From NCBI RefSeq assembly GCF_016406125.1, contig NZ_CP066339.1:4650001-4714000 (forward strand): DNA of 64,000 nt, written 5' to 3'. A program made the position numbers and the translations under genes. The DNA is from Alicyclobacillus sp. SO9. Lineage in GTDB: Bacteria > Bacillota > Bacilli > Alicyclobacillales > Alicyclobacillaceae. Of the stretch, positions 27,062 to 39,830 are shown one piece after another. The notes under the pieces are model-generated. The model saw nothing but the letters and a program-made list of their open reading frames with translations. It had not been told where the DNA came from and did no database searches. Positions within the stretch are counted from its first letter, which is position 1. Every line of letters begins with the position of its first letter.

Positions 27062-27089
27062 GTACGTTTTACCTCCTCACCTTAAACAA

Positions 27090-27458
27090 TTACTTCTTCT
27101 TGCCGGCTACAGTCCGACGCGGTCCCTTCCTCGTACGGGCATTGGTCTTCGACCTTTGACCACGTACAGGCAGTCCGCGACGGTGCCGCATACCGCGGTA
27201 AGATCCAATTTCGACGAGACGCTTAATATTGAGCGCGATCTCACGGCGAAGGTCACCTTCCACCTTCACGGTCTTGTCAATATGGTCACGAAGTCGAATG
27301 ACTTCATCTTCTGTCAAGTCGCGTACACGCGTGTCCGGGCTAATCCCAGTTTCCTTCAGGATTTTGTTGGAAGTCGTACGTCCAATACCAAAGATATACG
27401 TCAAACCAATCTCCACTCGCTTTTCACGCGGCAAGTCTACACCTGCAATACGAGCCAT
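27090..27458 (-). CDS. rpsM: 30S ribosomal protein S13
   Basis: 122 residues, head protein contacting tRNA and the large subunit. Begins [16 protein letters not shown], has the YIFGIGRT helix-hairpin region and ends in the basic tail [16 protein letters not shown] precedes the ATG. Confidence 0.98.
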   Translation of the reverse strand: MARIAGVDLPREKRVEIGLTYIFGIGRTTSNKILKETGISPDTRVRDLTEDEVIRLRDHIDKTVKVEGDLRREIALNIKRLVEIGSYRGMRHRRGLPVRGQRSKTNARTRKGPRRTVAGKKK

Positions 27459-27573
27459 CTAGGGATTCCACCTCCATGCAATATTTATCTATATCAAAAC
27501 GGGCGCAGTCCCGACACGCGTCGGGCAGCCGCACTACACACCGTTGATATCACCAAGTCGAGGCAGCGCCAAC

Positions 27574-27687
27574 TTAACCTTGACGCTGTTTGTGTTTTGG
27601 GTTTTCACAAATCACCATGATGGTGCCCTTGCGTCGAATCACTTTGCATTTTTCGCAAATTGGCTTTACAGACGGGCGTACTTTCAC
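27574..27687 (-). CDS. rpmJ: 50S ribosomal protein L36 (zinc form)
   Basis: A 37-residue protein read on the minus strand: [16 protein letters not shown]... with cysteines 11, 14 and 27 and His32 forming the zinc site. Start is GTG with AGGAGGGA 6 bp upstream; stop TAA at 27574. Sits between infA and rpsM, its universal place. Confidence 0.95.
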   Translation of the reverse strand: MKVRPSVKPICEKCKVIRRKGTIMVICENPKHKQRQG

Positions 27688-27746
27688 CAGGCTCCCTCCT
27701 CACTCTCGGTATCATACCTGAATAGCCCAATTAAGACCAGTCTCAT

Positions 27747-27965
27747 TTACTTGTATCGATAGGTAATTCTACCACGACTCAAGTCATACGGAGACAATTC
27801 TACCGTAACCCGGTCTCCAGGTAAAATTTTAATGTAGTGCATTCTGATTTTACCTGAAACGTGGGCCAGGATTTTGTGACCATTCTCCAGTTCCACTTTA
27901 AACATCGCGTTGGGAAGTGGTTCAATCACCGTTCCCTCAACTTCAATCACATCATCTTTCGCCAT
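27747..27965 (-). CDS. infA: Translation initiation factor IF-1
   Basis: 72 residues; S1-like OB fold that blocks the A site during initiation. Starts [13 protein letters not shown] at 27965 behind GGAGGGAGG (an in-frame extension to 28007 is rejected) and ends [10 protein letters not shown]. Its start overlaps the upstream KOW gene by 14 bp, so the two are coupled. Confidence 0.97.
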   Translation of the reverse strand: MAKDDVIEVEGTVIEPLPNAMFKVELENGHKILAHVSGKIRMHYIKILPGDRVTVELSPYDLSRGRITYRYK

Positions 27966-28278
27966 TCGCGCTGCCTCCCTCCTCATTCCGCTTCTGTTTC
28001 TGCACATCTGCTACAGCCTTGAGAGCGTGGCGCAACTGCGCATTCGTATACTTGCCGTCTTTTGCTTTGGTCTTAGCCGCATCTATTTGGTGTGGTGTGA
28101 GCTTCACATGCAGCACATTCTTCTTCTTCGGTGTATCAGCCTTGCGCACGTCGCCGTCCGCCAACAGCACGTATCTATCAGGAACGTGCCCGATTACGAC
28201 TGCGTACAATCCAGCGTCGCGTCCGCGTGTGATTTCCACGATATGGCCAATTTCAGGCAGCGAAATGTGCTTCACCAA
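27952..28278 (-). CDS. KOW-domain RNA-binding protein (L14e-like)
   Basis: A 108-residue basic protein with an N-terminal KOW motif ([22 protein letters not shown]) and a Lys/Arg-rich C-terminal helix. Firmicutes carry such an L14e-like protein between adk/map and infA; its function is not well defined but RNA binding is likely. It begins 9 bp after adk, leaving no room for map, and overlaps infA. Confidence 0.9.
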   Translation of the reverse strand: MVKHISLPEIGHIVEITRGRDAGLYAVVIGHVPDRYVLLADGDVRKADTPKKKNVLHVKLTPHQIDAAKTKAKDGKYTNAQLRHALKAVADVQKQKRNEEGGSANGER

Positions 28279-28287
28279 CCACTCACC

Positions 28288-30238
<1,951 letters not shown>

Positions 30239-30691
30239 CTATATCACCTCGACGGTGCCACCAGCGGCCTCAATCTTCTCCTTTGCTGCTCCGGAAAAGG
30301 CGTTGGCGCGAACGGTCAGTTTTACATTCAAGTCACCGGACCCAAGCACCTTCACTCCATCAAGCAGTTCCCGCACCATGCGGCGCTCTTTCAGAAGTTC
30401 CGGAGTAACAACGGTATCCGCTTCAAACTCGTTTAATCTCTCTAAATTGACCACTGCGAGCGTCTTCTTAAAGCGGGCATTGGAAAAGCCGCGCTTCGGC
30501 AGTCTCTTGAAAAACGGCGTCTGTCCACCTTCAAAACCAGGCCTTACACCACCGCCGGAGCGAGCCCATTGACCCTTGTGTCCGCGGGTCGAAGTCTTAC
30601 CCATTCCTGAACTCGTTCCGCGTCCCACGCGCTTGCGGCTGTGTTTCGAACCCTCAGCAGGCTTTAAATCGTGTAATTGCAAGAATGACAC
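30239..30691 (-). CDS. rplO: 50S ribosomal protein L15
   Basis: 150 residues; early assembly protein. N-terminal basic, Gly-rich extension ([18 protein letters not shown]) followed by the globular L18e/L15 fold ending [12 protein letters not shown]. Directly precedes secY; order rpmD-rplO-secY is canonical. Confidence 0.98.
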   Translation of the reverse strand: MSFLQLHDLKPAEGSKHSRKRVGRGTSSGMGKTSTRGHKGQWARSGGGVRPGFEGGQTPFFKRLPKRGFSNARFKKTLAVVNLERLNEFEADTVVTPELLKERRMVRELLDGVKVLGSGDLNVKLTVRANAFSGAAKEKIEAAGGTVEVI

Positions 30692-30702
30692 CTCCTTGTC
30701 TT

Positions 30703-30894
30703 TTATTCGCCAGCTACCTCGCTAACTTCAACAAGATGCTTAATTCGATTAACCATCCCGCGAATAATCGGCGTATCTTCTCGAACTACGGTTTGTTGGA
30801 GCTTCCGTAAGCCCAGGGCGTAAGCTGTGTCACGCTGATTCTGAGGACGGCCGATGGGACTGTGCTTCAAGGTAATAGCTAATTTATTCGCCAT
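30703..30894 (-). CDS. rpmD: 50S ribosomal protein L30
   Basis: 63 residues, near the usual 60. Has the L30 signature [19 protein letters not shown] and ends in a ferredoxin-like strand RIKHLVEV. 11 bp separate it from rplO and 12 bp from rpsE. Confidence 0.97.
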   Translation of the reverse strand: MANKLAITLKHSPIGRPQNQRDTAYALGLRKLQQTVVREDTPIIRGMVNRIKHLVEVSEVAGE

Positions 30895-30906
30895 CTCTGC
30901 TCCTCC

Positions 30907-31404
30907 TTAACCGAAAATTTCTTCTACAGTTTTGCCGCGCAGACGAGCCACTTCTTCCGCACGTTTCAATTGCTTTAGCGCATCCAGCGTAGCATGAACC
31001 ATGTTGATTGGGTTCGCTGAACCAAGGGATTTCGTGACAATATCCTTAATCCCGGCCAATTCCAGTACCGCACGGGAGGGTCCGCCTGCAATCACTCCGC
31101 TTCCTTCCGGTGCCGGTTTAATCAGAACACGTCCGCCGCCAAAGCGACCAACGGTCTCATGAGGAATTGAGGTGTTCTTCATGGGTACCTGGATAAGGTT
31201 CTTCTTTGCATCTTCAATGCCTTTGCGAATGGCCTCAGGAACTTCCTGGGCCTTGCCCAGTCCAGCACCTACATAGCCATTTTCATCGCCGACGACAACC
31301 AGTGCTGAAAAGGAGAACCGACGACCGCCCTTGACAACCTTGGCAACGCGGTTCACAGCTACAACGCGTTCACTCAATTGAAGTTGATTTGGATCGATGA
31401 GCAC
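30907..31404 (-). CDS. rpsE: 30S ribosomal protein S5
   Basis: 165 residues. N-terminal double-stranded RNA-binding fold contains [21 protein letters not shown] and [14 protein letters not shown]; the loop around residues 20-30, where spectinomycin-resistance changes occur, is wild type in appearance. Standard spc operon position. Confidence 0.98.
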   Translation of the reverse strand: MLIDPNQLQLSERVVAVNRVAKVVKGGRRFSFSALVVVGDENGYVGAGLGKAQEVPEAIRKGIEDAKKNLIQVPMKNTSIPHETVGRFGGGRVLIKPAPEGSGVIAGGPSRAVLELAGIKDIVTKSLGSANPINMVHATLDALKQLKRAEEVARLRGKTVEEIFG

Positions 31405-31423
31405 AGAGACACCTTCCTTTCGA

Positions 31424-31792
31424 TTAAAATTGCAGTCCCGCTTCGCGCGCTGCGTCCGCTAATGCTTGAATCCGTCCGTGATATAGATAGCCTCCGCGAT
31501 CGAAAACAACAGAAGTCATTCCTTTTTCCACAGCACGTTTGGCAACCAATTGGCCTACCAACTTAGCGGCCTCGATGCTGCCGCCATTCTTGACAGCGTC
31601 CTTCAGTTCACTGTCTAGCGTAGAAGCACTGACCAGAGTCTGCCCTGCGGCGTCATCAATGACTTGAGCGTAGATATTCTTGTTGGAACGATATACATTA
31701 AGGCGGGGACGGCCTGAAGTGCCAGAGATATTCTTACGCACACGCAGGTGCCGCCGTTGCCTTGAGCGATTGCGATCCTCTTTTGTAATCAC
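31424..31792 (-). CDS. rplR: 50S ribosomal protein L18
   Basis: 122 residues; binds 5S rRNA together with L5. Basic N-terminus ([14 protein letters not shown]) and the conserved [24 protein letters not shown] split before and after residue 30. Ends [26 protein letters not shown]. Confidence 0.98.
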   Translation of the reverse strand: MITKEDRNRSRQRRHLRVRKNISGTSGRPRLNVYRSNKNIYAQVIDDAAGQTLVSASTLDSELKDAVKNGGSIEAAKLVGQLVAKRAVEKGMTSVVFDRGGYLYHGRIQALADAAREAGLQF

Positions 31793-31821
31793 GGGGAGTC
31801 ACTCCTTTCTCTGCTGCAAAA

Positions 31822-32361
31822 TTACTTCTTACCAGTTTTACCGACCTTGCAGCGGATAACTTCGTCTTCATATTTGATTCCCTTGCCTTTGTACGGCTCA
31901 GGCTTCCTAATCTCACGTACTTTGGCAGCGTATTCTCCCACCAATTCCTTGTTAATACCTGTTACAACCAGTTTGGTAGGTGACGGGACGTCCACGTCAA
32001 TGCCATCCACCTTTTGGGGTTCCACCGGATGTGAATAGCCCACAGACAGGGTCACCGTAGCCCCGTTCTTCGCGGCACGGTACCCAACTCCCATCAGGTC
32101 CAGCCGTTTGGTGAATCCGTTCGTTACGCCTTCAACCATGTTGTTAATGACGCTGCGTGTAGTGCCATGTAAACTCCGGTGTTTTTTGCTTTCACTTGGG
32201 CGCTCGACAGTGAGCACCTGGCCCTCCACGACCACCTTCATCTCAGGGTGAATCGTCCTTGTCAAGGTACCTTTTGGCCCCTTCACTGTCAATTCGTTAC
32301 CCTCGAATCCAACTTCAACACCCGATGGAATTGTTACAGGTTTCTTTCCAATCCGTGACAT
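31822..32361 (-). CDS. rplF: 50S ribosomal protein L6
   Basis: 179 residues in two L6 folds, near the GTPase-associated centre. Starts [18 protein letters not shown]-terminal signature [26 protein letters not shown] is nearly complete. 29 bp to rplR. Confidence 0.98.
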   Translation of the reverse strand: MSRIGKKPVTIPSGVEVGFEGNELTVKGPKGTLTRTIHPEMKVVVEGQVLTVERPSESKKHRSLHGTTRSVINNMVEGVTNGFTKRLDLMGVGYRAAKNGATVTLSVGYSHPVEPQKVDGIDVDVPSPTKLVVTGINKELVGEYAAKVREIRKPEPYKGKGIKYEDEVIRCKVGKTGKK

Positions 32362-32385
32362 CTTTACACCTCCAATCTTGAGCGG

Positions 32386-32784
32386 TTACCACACGTAACA
32401 GAGTACTTCTCCGCCAACGCGCGCCTTCCGAGCTTCTTTATCCGTCATAATGCCGCTGGACGTGGAAAGCACTGCAATCCCCAGTCCGCCCAATACGCGG
32501 GGCACATTATCATGGGATGCATACACACGTCGGCCTGGCTTACTAATGCGCTTGAGTCCTGTTATAACCTTTTCCTGGTTCTTGCCATATTTCAAAAACA
32601 GGCGAATTACGCCTTGCTTCTCATCGGAGATAAATTCCGCATCTCGGACAAAGCCCTCTTTTTTCAAGATGTCGGCAATGGCCTTCTTAATGTTCGATCC
32701 AGGTACTTCAACTTTATCGTGTCCCACCGAGTTGGCGTTGCGGATTCGTGTCAACATATCCGCAATTGGGTCCGTCATCACCAT
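32386..32784 (-). CDS. rpsH: 30S ribosomal protein S8
   Basis: 132 residues; central-domain 16S binder and classical repressor of spc operons. Starts [11 protein letters not shown] (the second Met may be the true start) and has the C-terminal [25 protein letters not shown]. 24 bp precede rplF. Confidence 0.98.
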   Translation of the reverse strand: MVMTDPIADMLTRIRNANSVGHDKVEVPGSNIKKAIADILKKEGFVRDAEFISDEKQGVIRLFLKYGKNQEKVITGLKRISKPGRRVYASHDNVPRVLGGLGIAVLSTSSGIMTDKEARKARVGGEVLCYVW

Positions 32785-32805
32785 ATCTCGAAAACCTCCT
32801 TCCCT

Positions 32806-32991
32806 CTACCAGCTGGCCTTTTTAACTCCGGGCAACTGACCCTTATAGGCCAATTCACGGAAACAGATACGGCAGATTCCAAACTTGCGTATAACCGAAT
32901 GCGGACGACCGCATACTCTGCAACGAGTGTATCCCCGCGTGCTAAACTTCGGCTTTCTTTGGGCCTTTATAATCATGGACTTTTTCGCCAC
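32806..32991 (-). CDS. rpsN: 30S ribosomal protein S14, type Z
   Basis: 61 residues, the short zinc-binding form with CRVC and CRIC pairs (residues 24-43). Ends PGVKKASW. This is the primary S14 in Firmicutes, between rplE and rpsH. Confidence 0.97.
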   Translation of the reverse strand: MAKKSMIIKAQRKPKFSTRGYTRCRVCGRPHSVIRKFGICRICFRELAYKGQLPGVKKASW

Positions 32992-33020
32992 GTCATCAAA
33001 CCTCCTGTCAGTGGTTTGTC

Positions 33021-33563
33021 TTAAGACTTCCGAAACGGCATGCCCATTAATGTCAGGAGAGCTCGCGCTTCCTCATCTGTGTTGGCAGTCGTCACCATTA
33101 CAACTTCCATGCCGCGGACTTTATCAACTTGGTCATACTCCACTTCGGGGAAAATCAACTGCTCGCGCAGTCCCAAAGTATAGTTTCCTCGTCCGTCAAA
33201 GGCCTTCGGGGAAACTCCTCTAAAGTCCCTGACACGGGGTAAAGCAATGTTCATCAATTTATCGAGAAAATAGTACATCCGCTCACCGCGCAAGGTCACT
33301 TTCGCCCCAATCGGCATCCCTTGCCGCACACGGAACTGAGCAATCGACTTCTTCGCCCGTGTAACAATTGGCTTTTGACCTGTAATCAGTTGCAGGTCAC
33401 CCACGGCTGCATCTATTGCTTTCGGATTCTGTACAGCTTCACCGAGACCCATATTCACAACTGCCTTTTCAATCTTCGGCACTTGCATTACGGTATCGTA
33501 GGAAAACTGCTTCATCAATTCTCCAGCTACCTGCGTCTTGTAGTAATCGTACAAGCGAGTCAA
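33021..33563 (-). CDS. rplE: 50S ribosomal protein L5
   Basis: 180 residues; binds 5S rRNA. Start taken as TTG at 33563, 7 bp after AAAGGAGG, giving [16 protein letters not shown]; a longer frame from 33596 has no ribosome site. Contains [14 protein letters not shown] and the C-terminal [20 protein letters not shown]. Confidence 0.97.
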   Translation of the reverse strand: MTRLYDYYKTQVAGELMKQFSYDTVMQVPKIEKAVVNMGLGEAVQNPKAIDAAVGDLQLITGQKPIVTRAKKSIAQFRVRQGMPIGAKVTLRGERMYYFLDKLMNIALPRVRDFRGVSPKAFDGRGNYTLGLREQLIFPEVEYDQVDKVRGMEVVMVTTANTDEEARALLTLMGMPFRKS

Positions 33564-33588
33564 TGTATTGCCTCCTTTCACCTGGCTA

Positions 33589-33909
33589 CTAGTCAATCAC
33601 TTCGCCAGACTTTTTGGCATAGCGAACTTTTTTTCCATCTTCCAAAACCTTGTATCCAACACGGGTAGGCTCTCCGCTTTTGGGATCGGCTACTGCTACG
33701 TTAGAAATGTGAATCGGGGCTTCCTTTTCCAAAATACCGCCCTCAGGATTTGCAGCATTGGGTTTTGTGTGGCGCTTCACCACATTCACTCCCTCAACAA
33801 GAACCCTGGATTCCTTCGGGAAAACCTGTAGGACACTGCCCTTCTTGCTCTTGTCCTTACCAGCGACAACAACAACTTTGTCTCCCTTTTTAATGCGTAC
33901 TTTCGGCAT
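33589..33909 (-). CDS. rplX: 50S ribosomal protein L24
   Basis: 106 residues; KOW protein that starts 50S assembly. Motifs [21 protein letters not shown] and [14 protein letters not shown] are standard. 25 bp before rplE. Confidence 0.98.
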   Translation of the reverse strand: MPKVRIKKGDKVVVVAGKDKSKKGSVLQVFPKESRVLVEGVNVVKRHTKPNAANPEGGILEKEAPIHISNVAVADPKSGEPTRVGYKVLEDGKKVRYAKKSGEVID

Positions 33910-33992
33910 TTGTCAGTGCACCTCCTCGCCAAGCCGGGCAATTGATTGGAATGCCCGCTCGCAAGTTTCCTTATACTCGTTGGTCCAAGGCA

Positions 33993-34361
33993 CTAGAGCA
34001 CCTCGGGAGCCAGTGAAATGATTCTCATAAAATCCCGTTCGCGAAGTTCTCTTGCAACAGGCCCAAAGATACGCGTACCTCGGGGTCCCTTGTCGTCGCG
34101 AATAATGACTGCGGCATTCTCGTCAAAGCGAATGTAAGATCCGTCAGGCCTTCTGAGACCGCGGCGCGTACGCACCACAACGGCCTTGACAATGTCACCC
34201 TTCTTAACAACGCCCCCGGGTGTTGCACTCTTCACAGAAGCGACAATGACGTCGCCGATATTGGCCGTTTTACGGTTCGATCCTCCGAGTACACGGAAGC
34301 ACATTACTTCCTTTGCACCAGTGTTATCCGCAACAGTCAACCTGGTTTGAGGCTGAATCAT
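33993..34361 (-). CDS. rplN: 50S ribosomal protein L14
   Basis: 122 residues; intersubunit bridge protein. Starts [19 protein letters not shown] and carries the signature [15 protein letters not shown] and [13 protein letters not shown]. 83 bp separate it from rplX; no hairpin stands out there. Confidence 0.98.
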   Translation of the reverse strand: MIQPQTRLTVADNTGAKEVMCFRVLGGSNRKTANIGDVIVASVKSATPGGVVKKGDIVKAVVVRTRRGLRRPDGSYIRFDENAAVIIRDDKGPRGTRIFGPVARELRERDFMRIISLAPEVL

Positions 34362-34382
34362 GGTCTTTCCTCCTCTCGACCG

Positions 34383-34643
34383 TTAAATCACAACAGCTTT
34401 TTCGATGATTTCTAGTAAACGCCAGCGTTTGTCCTTGCTCAGCGGACGAGTTTCCATGATTCTTACGGTGTCGCCTTTCTGTGCTTCATTGTTCTCGTCA
34501 TGCACCTTAAACTTCTTCGTACTGCGAACCGTCTTCGCATACAATGGATGAATCACGTTTTCTTCAACCGCTACAACGATGGTCTTTTCCATCTTGTCAC
34601 TGACCACTTTCCCTGTCCGTACTTTGCGGTAATTCCGTTCCAC
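34383..34643 (-). CDS. rpsQ: 30S ribosomal protein S17
   Basis: 86 residues, OB fold. Signature [20 protein letters not shown] near the C-terminal half; starts [21 protein letters not shown]. Between rpmC and rplN. Confidence 0.98.
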   Translation of the reverse strand: MERNYRKVRTGKVVSDKMEKTIVVAVEENVIHPLYAKTVRSTKKFKVHDENNEAQKGDTVRIMETRPLSKDKRWRLLEIIEKAVVI

Positions 34644-34670
34644 ACAAACGCCTCCTTTCGCTACTCAGAT

Positions 34671-34868
34671 TTAACCAATACCTAGTTCGCGTTCCTTTAG
34701 TACGGTTTTGGCACGAGCGATATCTTTTCGTACTTGACGAATTCTCATCACATTTTCCAACTGTCCGGTGGCGAGCTGGAAACGGAGATTAAACAACTCG
34801 TCCTTCAACTGGTCCACTCGGCTCTCAATTTCCTCGTTGGACAAGTCGCGGAGTTCATTAGCTTTCAT
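34671..34868 (-). CDS. rpmC: 50S ribosomal protein L29
   Basis: 65 residues; sits at the exit tunnel where trigger factor and SRP dock. Start set at [14 protein letters not shown] (34868), which overlaps rplP by 11 bp; the coupling is usual in this operon. Helical hairpin with [19 protein letters not shown]. Confidence 0.97.
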   Translation of the reverse strand: MKANELRDLSNEEIESRVDQLKDELFNLRFQLATGQLENVMRIRQVRKDIARAKTVLKERELGIG

Positions 34869-35292
34869 CAGCCTCACCACCTACTTCCTCACGAAGAATG
34901 AACTTCGTTTTGATTGGCAGCTTATGTGCAGCAAGACGCATCGCTTCTCGCGCTACTTCCTCACTTACGCCAGCCAACTCGAACAGCACTCGACCCGGCT
35001 TCACAACTGCTACCCATTTCTCCGGTGAACCTTTACCGCTTCCCATCCGAGTCTCGGCAGGTTTTTGTGTAACTGGTTTACTCGGAAAAATCTTAATCCA
35101 AACTTTCCCGCCACGTTTAATGTAACGAGTCATCGCAATACGCGCGGCCTCGATTTGGCGATTCGTGACCCAAGAGGCTTCTAGGGCCTGCAGACCAAAT
35201 TCTCCAAAGGTCACCTCTGTGCCGCCTTTGGCATTACCCTTCATGCGTCCCCGATGCTCTTTACGGTGTTTAACGCGCTTTGGCATTAACAT
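34858..35292 (-). CDS. rplP: 50S ribosomal protein L16
   Basis: 144 residues; close to the A-site tRNA elbow. Starts [15 protein letters not shown], comparable to the Bacillus start MLLPKRV. Has the conserved [22 protein letters not shown] region split over residues 62-84. 3 bp after rpsC. Confidence 0.98.
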   Translation of the reverse strand: MLMPKRVKHRKEHRGRMKGNAKGGTEVTFGEFGLQALEASWVTNRQIEAARIAMTRYIKRGGKVWIKIFPSKPVTQKPAETRMGSGKGSPEKWVAVVKPGRVLFELAGVSEEVAREAMRLAAHKLPIKTKFILREEVGGEADES

Positions 35293-35295
35293 GGA

Positions 35296-35961
35296 TTAGT
35301 TACCCCCTTCCTCGGCGCCCTTCCTGTTCCGTTGCGGGAGAATCTCTCCGCGGTATATCCAAACTTTCACACCAATACGTCCATAGGTGGTATGGGCTTC
35401 CGATAGTGCATAATCAATATCTGCACGCAAAGTGTGCAAAGGAACTGTTCCCTCTGAATAACCTTCTGTACGTGCAATTTCAGCGCCGCCAAGGCGACCC
35501 GATACTTGAACGCGAATTCCTTGCGCTCCTGCTCTCACACTGCGTTGAATGCCTTGCTTCATCGCGCGGCGGAAAGACACCCGGCGTTCCAACTGGCTGG
35601 CAATGTTGTCCGCTACCAATTGTGCAGACAAGTCGGGTTGCTTAATCTCCGAAATGGAGATGTGGACTCTCTTCCCTGTCAGAGCATTGAGTTGATTGCG
35701 CAATGCATCTACTTCCGAGCCGCCTTTACCAATCACCATTCCTGGCTTCGCTGTGTGAATCACAACATTGATTCGATTGGCAGCACGCTCGATGTCGATT
35801 GACGCTACAGCTGCATCCTTCAGTTTCTTGGCGATAAATCCCCGCATCTTCAGGTCTTCATGCAGCAAATCTTGATAGTCTTTCTTGCTGGCGAACCACT
35901 TGGATTCCCAGTCGCGAATTACACCGATGCGCATTCCTACTGGATTGACCTTTTGACCCAT
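35296..35961 (-). CDS. rpsC: 30S ribosomal protein S3
   Basis: 221 residues; forms the mRNA entry site. Start at [14 protein letters not shown] (35961, GGAGGG upstream); longer frame rejected. KH domain motif [16 protein letters not shown] and C-terminal [21 protein letters not shown] are intact. Confidence 0.98.
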   Translation of the reverse strand: MGQKVNPVGMRIGVIRDWESKWFASKKDYQDLLHEDLKMRGFIAKKLKDAAVASIDIERAANRINVVIHTAKPGMVIGKGGSEVDALRNQLNALTGKRVHISISEIKQPDLSAQLVADNIASQLERRVSFRRAMKQGIQRSVRAGAQGIRVQVSGRLGGAEIARTEGYSEGTVPLHTLRADIDYALSEAHTTYGRIGVKVWIYRGEILPQRNRKGAEEGGN

Positions 35962-35968
35962 GCCGGCT

Positions 35969-36319
35969 TTATCCCTCCTTTTTCTCCGCAACAACCACGG
36001 TGATATGACTCGTACGCTTCATGATGCTGTATGCTCTACCCTGAGCACGCGGGTGGAACCTCTTCAGGGTCGGACCCGGATCTACGTACGCTTCTTTAAC
36101 ATACAGATTGTCAACGTCCATATTGTGATTATTCTCGGCATTCGATACTGCAGAGTGCAACACCTTTTCCACTACAGGCGATGCTCCGCGAGGTGTCAGC
36201 TTCAAAATGGCGAAAGCCTGCCCAACCTCTTTACCGCGAATCAAATCTACAACCAAGCGCGCTTTTCTGGGCGCAATACGAATGTATCTCGCCCGCGCAC
36301 GTGTTTGTGTCGCTTCCAT
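35969..36319 (-). CDS. rplV: 50S ribosomal protein L22
   Basis: 116 residues; its hairpin lines the exit tunnel. Start at [20 protein letters not shown] (36319, AGGGGGA upstream). Contains [21 protein letters not shown] and the tunnel loop [20 protein letters not shown] without insertions of the macrolide-resistance type. Confidence 0.97.
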   Translation of the reverse strand: MEATQTRARARYIRIAPRKARLVVDLIRGKEVGQAFAILKLTPRGASPVVEKVLHSAVSNAENNHNMDVDNLYVKEAYVDPGPTLKRFHPRAQGRAYSIMKRTSHITVVVAEKKEG

Positions 36320-36343
36320 GCTTGTTCCCCCTTTCATCATTCA

Positions 36344-36625
36344 CTACCGTGAACGCGAGGATTTTTCATCTCCTGCGTGCCCTTTAAAAGTTCGGGTAGG
36401 AGCGAATTCACCCAACTTATGTCCTACCATGTCTTCAGATACGTATACCGGCACATGCTTGCGGCCGTCGTGAACTCCGAATGTGTGTCCCACGAACTGC
36501 GGAAAAATTGTGGACCTGCGAGACCACGTCTTGATGACACGCTTTTGCCCGCTGGAGTTCATGGTTTCAACTTTCTTCATCAGATAGTCATCACAAAACG
36601 GACCTTTTTTCAAGGAGCGACTCAT
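36344..36625 (-). CDS. rpsS: 30S ribosomal protein S19
   Basis: 93 residues; head protein near the decoding site. Starts [19 protein letters not shown]; signature [21 protein letters not shown]. 24 bp before rplV. Confidence 0.98.
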   Translation of the reverse strand: MSRSLKKGPFCDDYLMKKVETMNSSGQKRVIKTWSRRSTIFPQFVGHTFGVHDGRKHVPVYVSEDMVGHKLGEFAPTRTFKGHAGDEKSSRSR

Positions 36626-36673
36626 CTCAAAACCTCCTCTCGTGATACCGTAGCTTAGGTACTAGAACAACTT

Positions 36674-37507
36674 TTATTTTTTCTTCCTGCGACGAACAAT
36701 GTACTTGTCTGTCGGACTATTTTTCTTGCGCGTCTTTTTACCAAGCGTCGGCTTACCCCAAGGCGACATTGGCGACTTGCGGCCAACCGGAGCGCGGCCT
36801 TCACCACCGCCGTGCGGATGGTCTACTGGGTTCATGACAGAACCGCGGACCGTCGGGCGTTTATTCAGCCACCGTGACCGGCCGGCTTTACCAATGTTCA
36901 CATTCTCGTGATCAAGGTTACCTACTTGACCGATGGTTGCCCGACACTCGAGACGCACCAACCGAACTTCCCCGCTGTCGAGACGAACCTGAGCGTAGCC
37001 CTTTTCTTTCGCCATCAACTGTGCAGCCGCGCCTGCCGCTCGCGCTAGTTGCCCGCCGCGGCCAGCCTTCAATTCGATGTTGTGCACAACAGTACCTACA
37101 GGAATAGCAGATAGCGGCAACGCGTTCCCAGGACGAATGTCTGCTCCGGTGCCCGAGACAACCTTGTCTCCAACTTTCATCCCGTTCACAGCCAAAATGT
37201 AACGCTTTTCGCCGTCCGCGTAGTGCAACAACGCAATCCGCGCCGAACGGTTTGGATCGTATTCGATTGTCGCAACCTTTGCAGGTACGCCGTCTTTATT
37301 ACGTTTAAAGTCAATCATACGGTACTGGCGTTTATGACCACCGCCCTGATGGCGTGTCGTAAGTTTGCCTTGATGGTTTCGTCCGGCTCGCTTTTTCAGC
37401 GGTGCCAGCAAGGACTTTTCCGGTCGGTCGGTCGTGACTTCTTCAAATGTCGAGACAGACATGAACCGACGACCCGGTGAAGTCGGACGATACTTTTTGA
37501 TGCCCAC
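36674..37507 (-). CDS. rplB: 50S ribosomal protein L2
   Basis: 277 residues; essential for peptidyl-transferase centre assembly. Signature [20 protein letters not shown] including the conserved His is present near residue 220-240. Basic C-terminus YIVRRRKKK. Standard length. Confidence 0.99.
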   Translation of the reverse strand: MGIKKYRPTSPGRRFMSVSTFEEVTTDRPEKSLLAPLKKRAGRNHQGKLTTRHQGGGHKRQYRMIDFKRNKDGVPAKVATIEYDPNRSARIALLHYADGEKRYILAVNGMKVGDKVVSGTGADIRPGNALPLSAIPVGTVVHNIELKAGRGGQLARAAGAAAQLMAKEKGYAQVRLDSGEVRLVRLECRATIGQVGNLDHENVNIGKAGRSRWLNKRPTVRGSVMNPVDHPHGGGEGRAPVGRKSPMSPWGKPTLGKKTRKKNSPTDKYIVRRRKKK

Positions 37508-37540
37508 CGAGATAACCTCCTTCTATTACAAAATCCCTAT

Positions 37541-37825
37541 TTAAGCACCAAAGAAATCAATGGGCTTAGAATCCTCGGCCAATGTAACAACGGCTTTCTT
37601 TCTTTCAGAAGTGCGACCTACGTTTTTGCCAACCCGCTTTAGTTTCCCAGGCACTCGGATGGTATTCACCTTCGCCACTTTGACATCGAAGATTTTCTCG
37701 ATTGCCTGGCGAATTTCGGTTTTATTCCCACGCCGATCCACTTCAAACACGTACTTGTTTTGTTCCATCAGGTCACTGGAGCGCTCCGTGATAACCGGGC
37801 GCTTAATGAGGTCACGCGGATCCAT
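37541..37825 (-). CDS. rplW: 50S ribosomal protein L23
   Basis: 94 residues; at the tunnel exit, docking point of trigger factor and SRP. Starts [20 protein letters not shown]; contains [20 protein letters not shown]. Its start shares one base with the rplD stop. Confidence 0.98.
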   Translation of the reverse strand: MDPRDLIKRPVITERSSDLMEQNKYVFEVDRRGNKTEIRQAIEKIFDVKVAKVNTIRVPGKLKRVGKNVGRTSERKKAVVTLAEDSKPIDFFGA

Positions 37826-38445
37826 TACGCGAACACCTCCTGAACTTTCTCCACTGCATCCTTGGTCAGGACGATATGGGAGTGTTTAAGCAGCTCATAA
37901 ACGTTCAAACTTTGAGCCACGGTATATTTAACATTTTGCAGATTTCGAGCCGACAGCTGTGTGTTGGATTGCAAGCTGGAATCCACAATCAAAGCCTGTT
38001 CCAACGAAAACTGCCCCATGAGGGAAATAACCTGCTTCGTCTTGACTTCAGGAAAGCTAAGTTCGTCAAGAACAATCAGTTTACCCTCGTCAAACTTGGC
38101 GGTCAGCGCACTGTACAGTGCCGCCCGCCGAACCTTCTTGTTAATTCGCTGTGAGTAGTCTCGGGGTTGCGGCCCAAAGACCACGCCGCCGCCTTTCCAC
38201 TGTGGCGAGCGGATACTGCCCTGACGCGCTCGTCCTGTGCCTTTTTGGCGCCAAGGTTTCCTGCCGCCGCCGCGTACTTCGGAGCGTCCTTTTGTTTTGT
38301 GAGTTCCGCTGCGCTGGCCAGCAAGGTATTGCAACACCGCCTGGTGCATCAAGTCTTCTCGAACCGGAGCCGCAAACAGGCGGTCATCAAGCTCTAACTC
38401 GCCTACCTGGTCTCCGCTGATGTTATACATCGGTACTTTCGGCAT
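37825..38445 (-). CDS. rplD: 50S ribosomal protein L4
   Basis: 206 residues; tunnel-wall protein. Start set at [15 protein letters not shown] (38445, GGGAGGAA upstream). The extended loop with [20 protein letters not shown] reaching the tunnel is intact, with no macrolide-type deletions. Confidence 0.98.
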   Translation of the reverse strand: MPKVPMYNISGDQVGELELDDRLFAAPVREDLMHQAVLQYLAGQRSGTHKTKGRSEVRGGGRKPWRQKGTGRARQGSIRSPQWKGGGVVFGPQPRDYSQRINKKVRRAALYSALTAKFDEGKLIVLDELSFPEVKTKQVISLMGQFSLEQALIVDSSLQSNTQLSARNLQNVKYTVAQSLNVYELLKHSHIVLTKDAVEKVQEVFA

Positions 38446-38467
38446 CTGTATTCCTCCCTTCCACACG

Positions 38468-39100
38468 TTACTTCGATATTGATTTAACCGCCGTTCGAAC
38501 GGTTACGTAGGAGTTCCTCGGTCCAGGCACGGCACCTTTCACGAGCAACACATTCCGGTCGGCGTCCACTCGAACGATCTCTAAATTCTGAACCGTTGTC
38601 CGTTCTCCGCCCATGCGTCCAGCCATGGTTTGGCCTTTCATGACGCGGTTAGGAGCAATCGGACCCAAAGAACCCACACCACGGTGGTATTTTGAACCAT
38701 GTCCCATCGGACCGCGATGCTGGTTGTGGCGTTTGATCGGGCCGGCATAACCTTTACCCTTCGACGTCCCAACAACATCGACAACGTCTCCGTTCTCAAA
38801 CACGTCGGCACCTAATTGTTGCCCAACTTCGTACGCGTCAACGTCCACCCCGCGCAATTCGCGAACATACCGCTTCGCAGCAGTGTTAGCCTTAGCGGCA
38901 TGACCCTGCTCAGGCTTCGTGGCCCGGTTCGGCTTTTGATCTGCAAAGCCAATTTGTATTGCCGAGTAGCCATCTGTACTGTCCTGCTTTTTCTGCAGAA
39001 CAACACAAGGCCCGGCTTCGATTACCGTTACCGGTACAACCACGCCCTCTTCGTTGAAGATTTGGGTCATACCGAGCTTACGGCCTAAAATGCCCTTCAT
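38468..39100 (-). CDS. rplC: 50S ribosomal protein L3
   Basis: 210 residues; helps shape the peptidyl-transferase centre. Start at [19 protein letters not shown] (39100, GGGAGGTG upstream). Signature [16 protein letters not shown] and the central loop [14 protein letters not shown] are present. Confidence 0.98.
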   Translation of the reverse strand: MKGILGRKLGMTQIFNEEGVVVPVTVIEAGPCVVLQKKQDSTDGYSAIQIGFADQKPNRATKPEQGHAAKANTAAKRYVRELRGVDVDAYEVGQQLGADVFENGDVVDVVGTSKGKGYAGPIKRHNQHRGPMGHGSKYHRGVGSLGPIAPNRVMKGQTMAGRMGGERTTVQNLEIVRVDADRNVLLVKGAVPGPRNSYVTVRTAVKSISK

Positions 39101-39163
39101 AATCGCACCTCCCTGAAGCAAAAGACACTTCTATGTCAATTCTTATTCCGCTCACATGCGGCA

Positions 39164-39499
<336 letters not shown>

Positions 39500-39600
39500 T
39501 TATGGACATGCTCAGCAGAAACCACCTCATTGGTGCCCCATATGGCTGAGGACACATAAGCAACCTTCTGCCTCATCGCTGTCAGAGACCAACATTCGAC

Positions 39601-39629
39601 AGTATACTAGACATTTGTGTGGATTACAA
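39601..39629 (-). promoter_or_regulatory. Sigma-A promoter of the S10 operon
   Basis: TTGTAA and TATACT separated by 17 bp on the minus strand, about 130 bp upstream of rpsJ. The gap 39473-39830 holds this promoter, the tuf terminator and a leader without a recognised protein-binding hairpin. Confidence 0.75.
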
Positions 39630-39753
39630 GGAATCTAATAAAATTTTATAAGGATTCACGAGGGGGAATTGCTACGGCCATCACAGAGGGTGGTGAGCGC
39701 AGGATTTCTGACTGCAATTGGCAGGCCAACATTGTCATGCGACCCATAATCAC

Positions 39754-39794
39754 AAAAGAGGCTGCCCCGGACCAAGCGGACCCGAGACAGCCTC
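39754..39794 (-). terminator. Rho-independent terminator after tuf
   Basis: On the minus strand GAGGCTGTCTCGG pairs with a CCGGGGCAGCCTC arm around a 10-base loop and is followed by TTTTGTG. It closes the rpsL-rpsG-fusA-tuf operon. Confidence 0.88.
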
Positions 39795-39830
39795 CCTTCA
39801 CACAGTCAACAACCAAACTTATTTGTTGAC

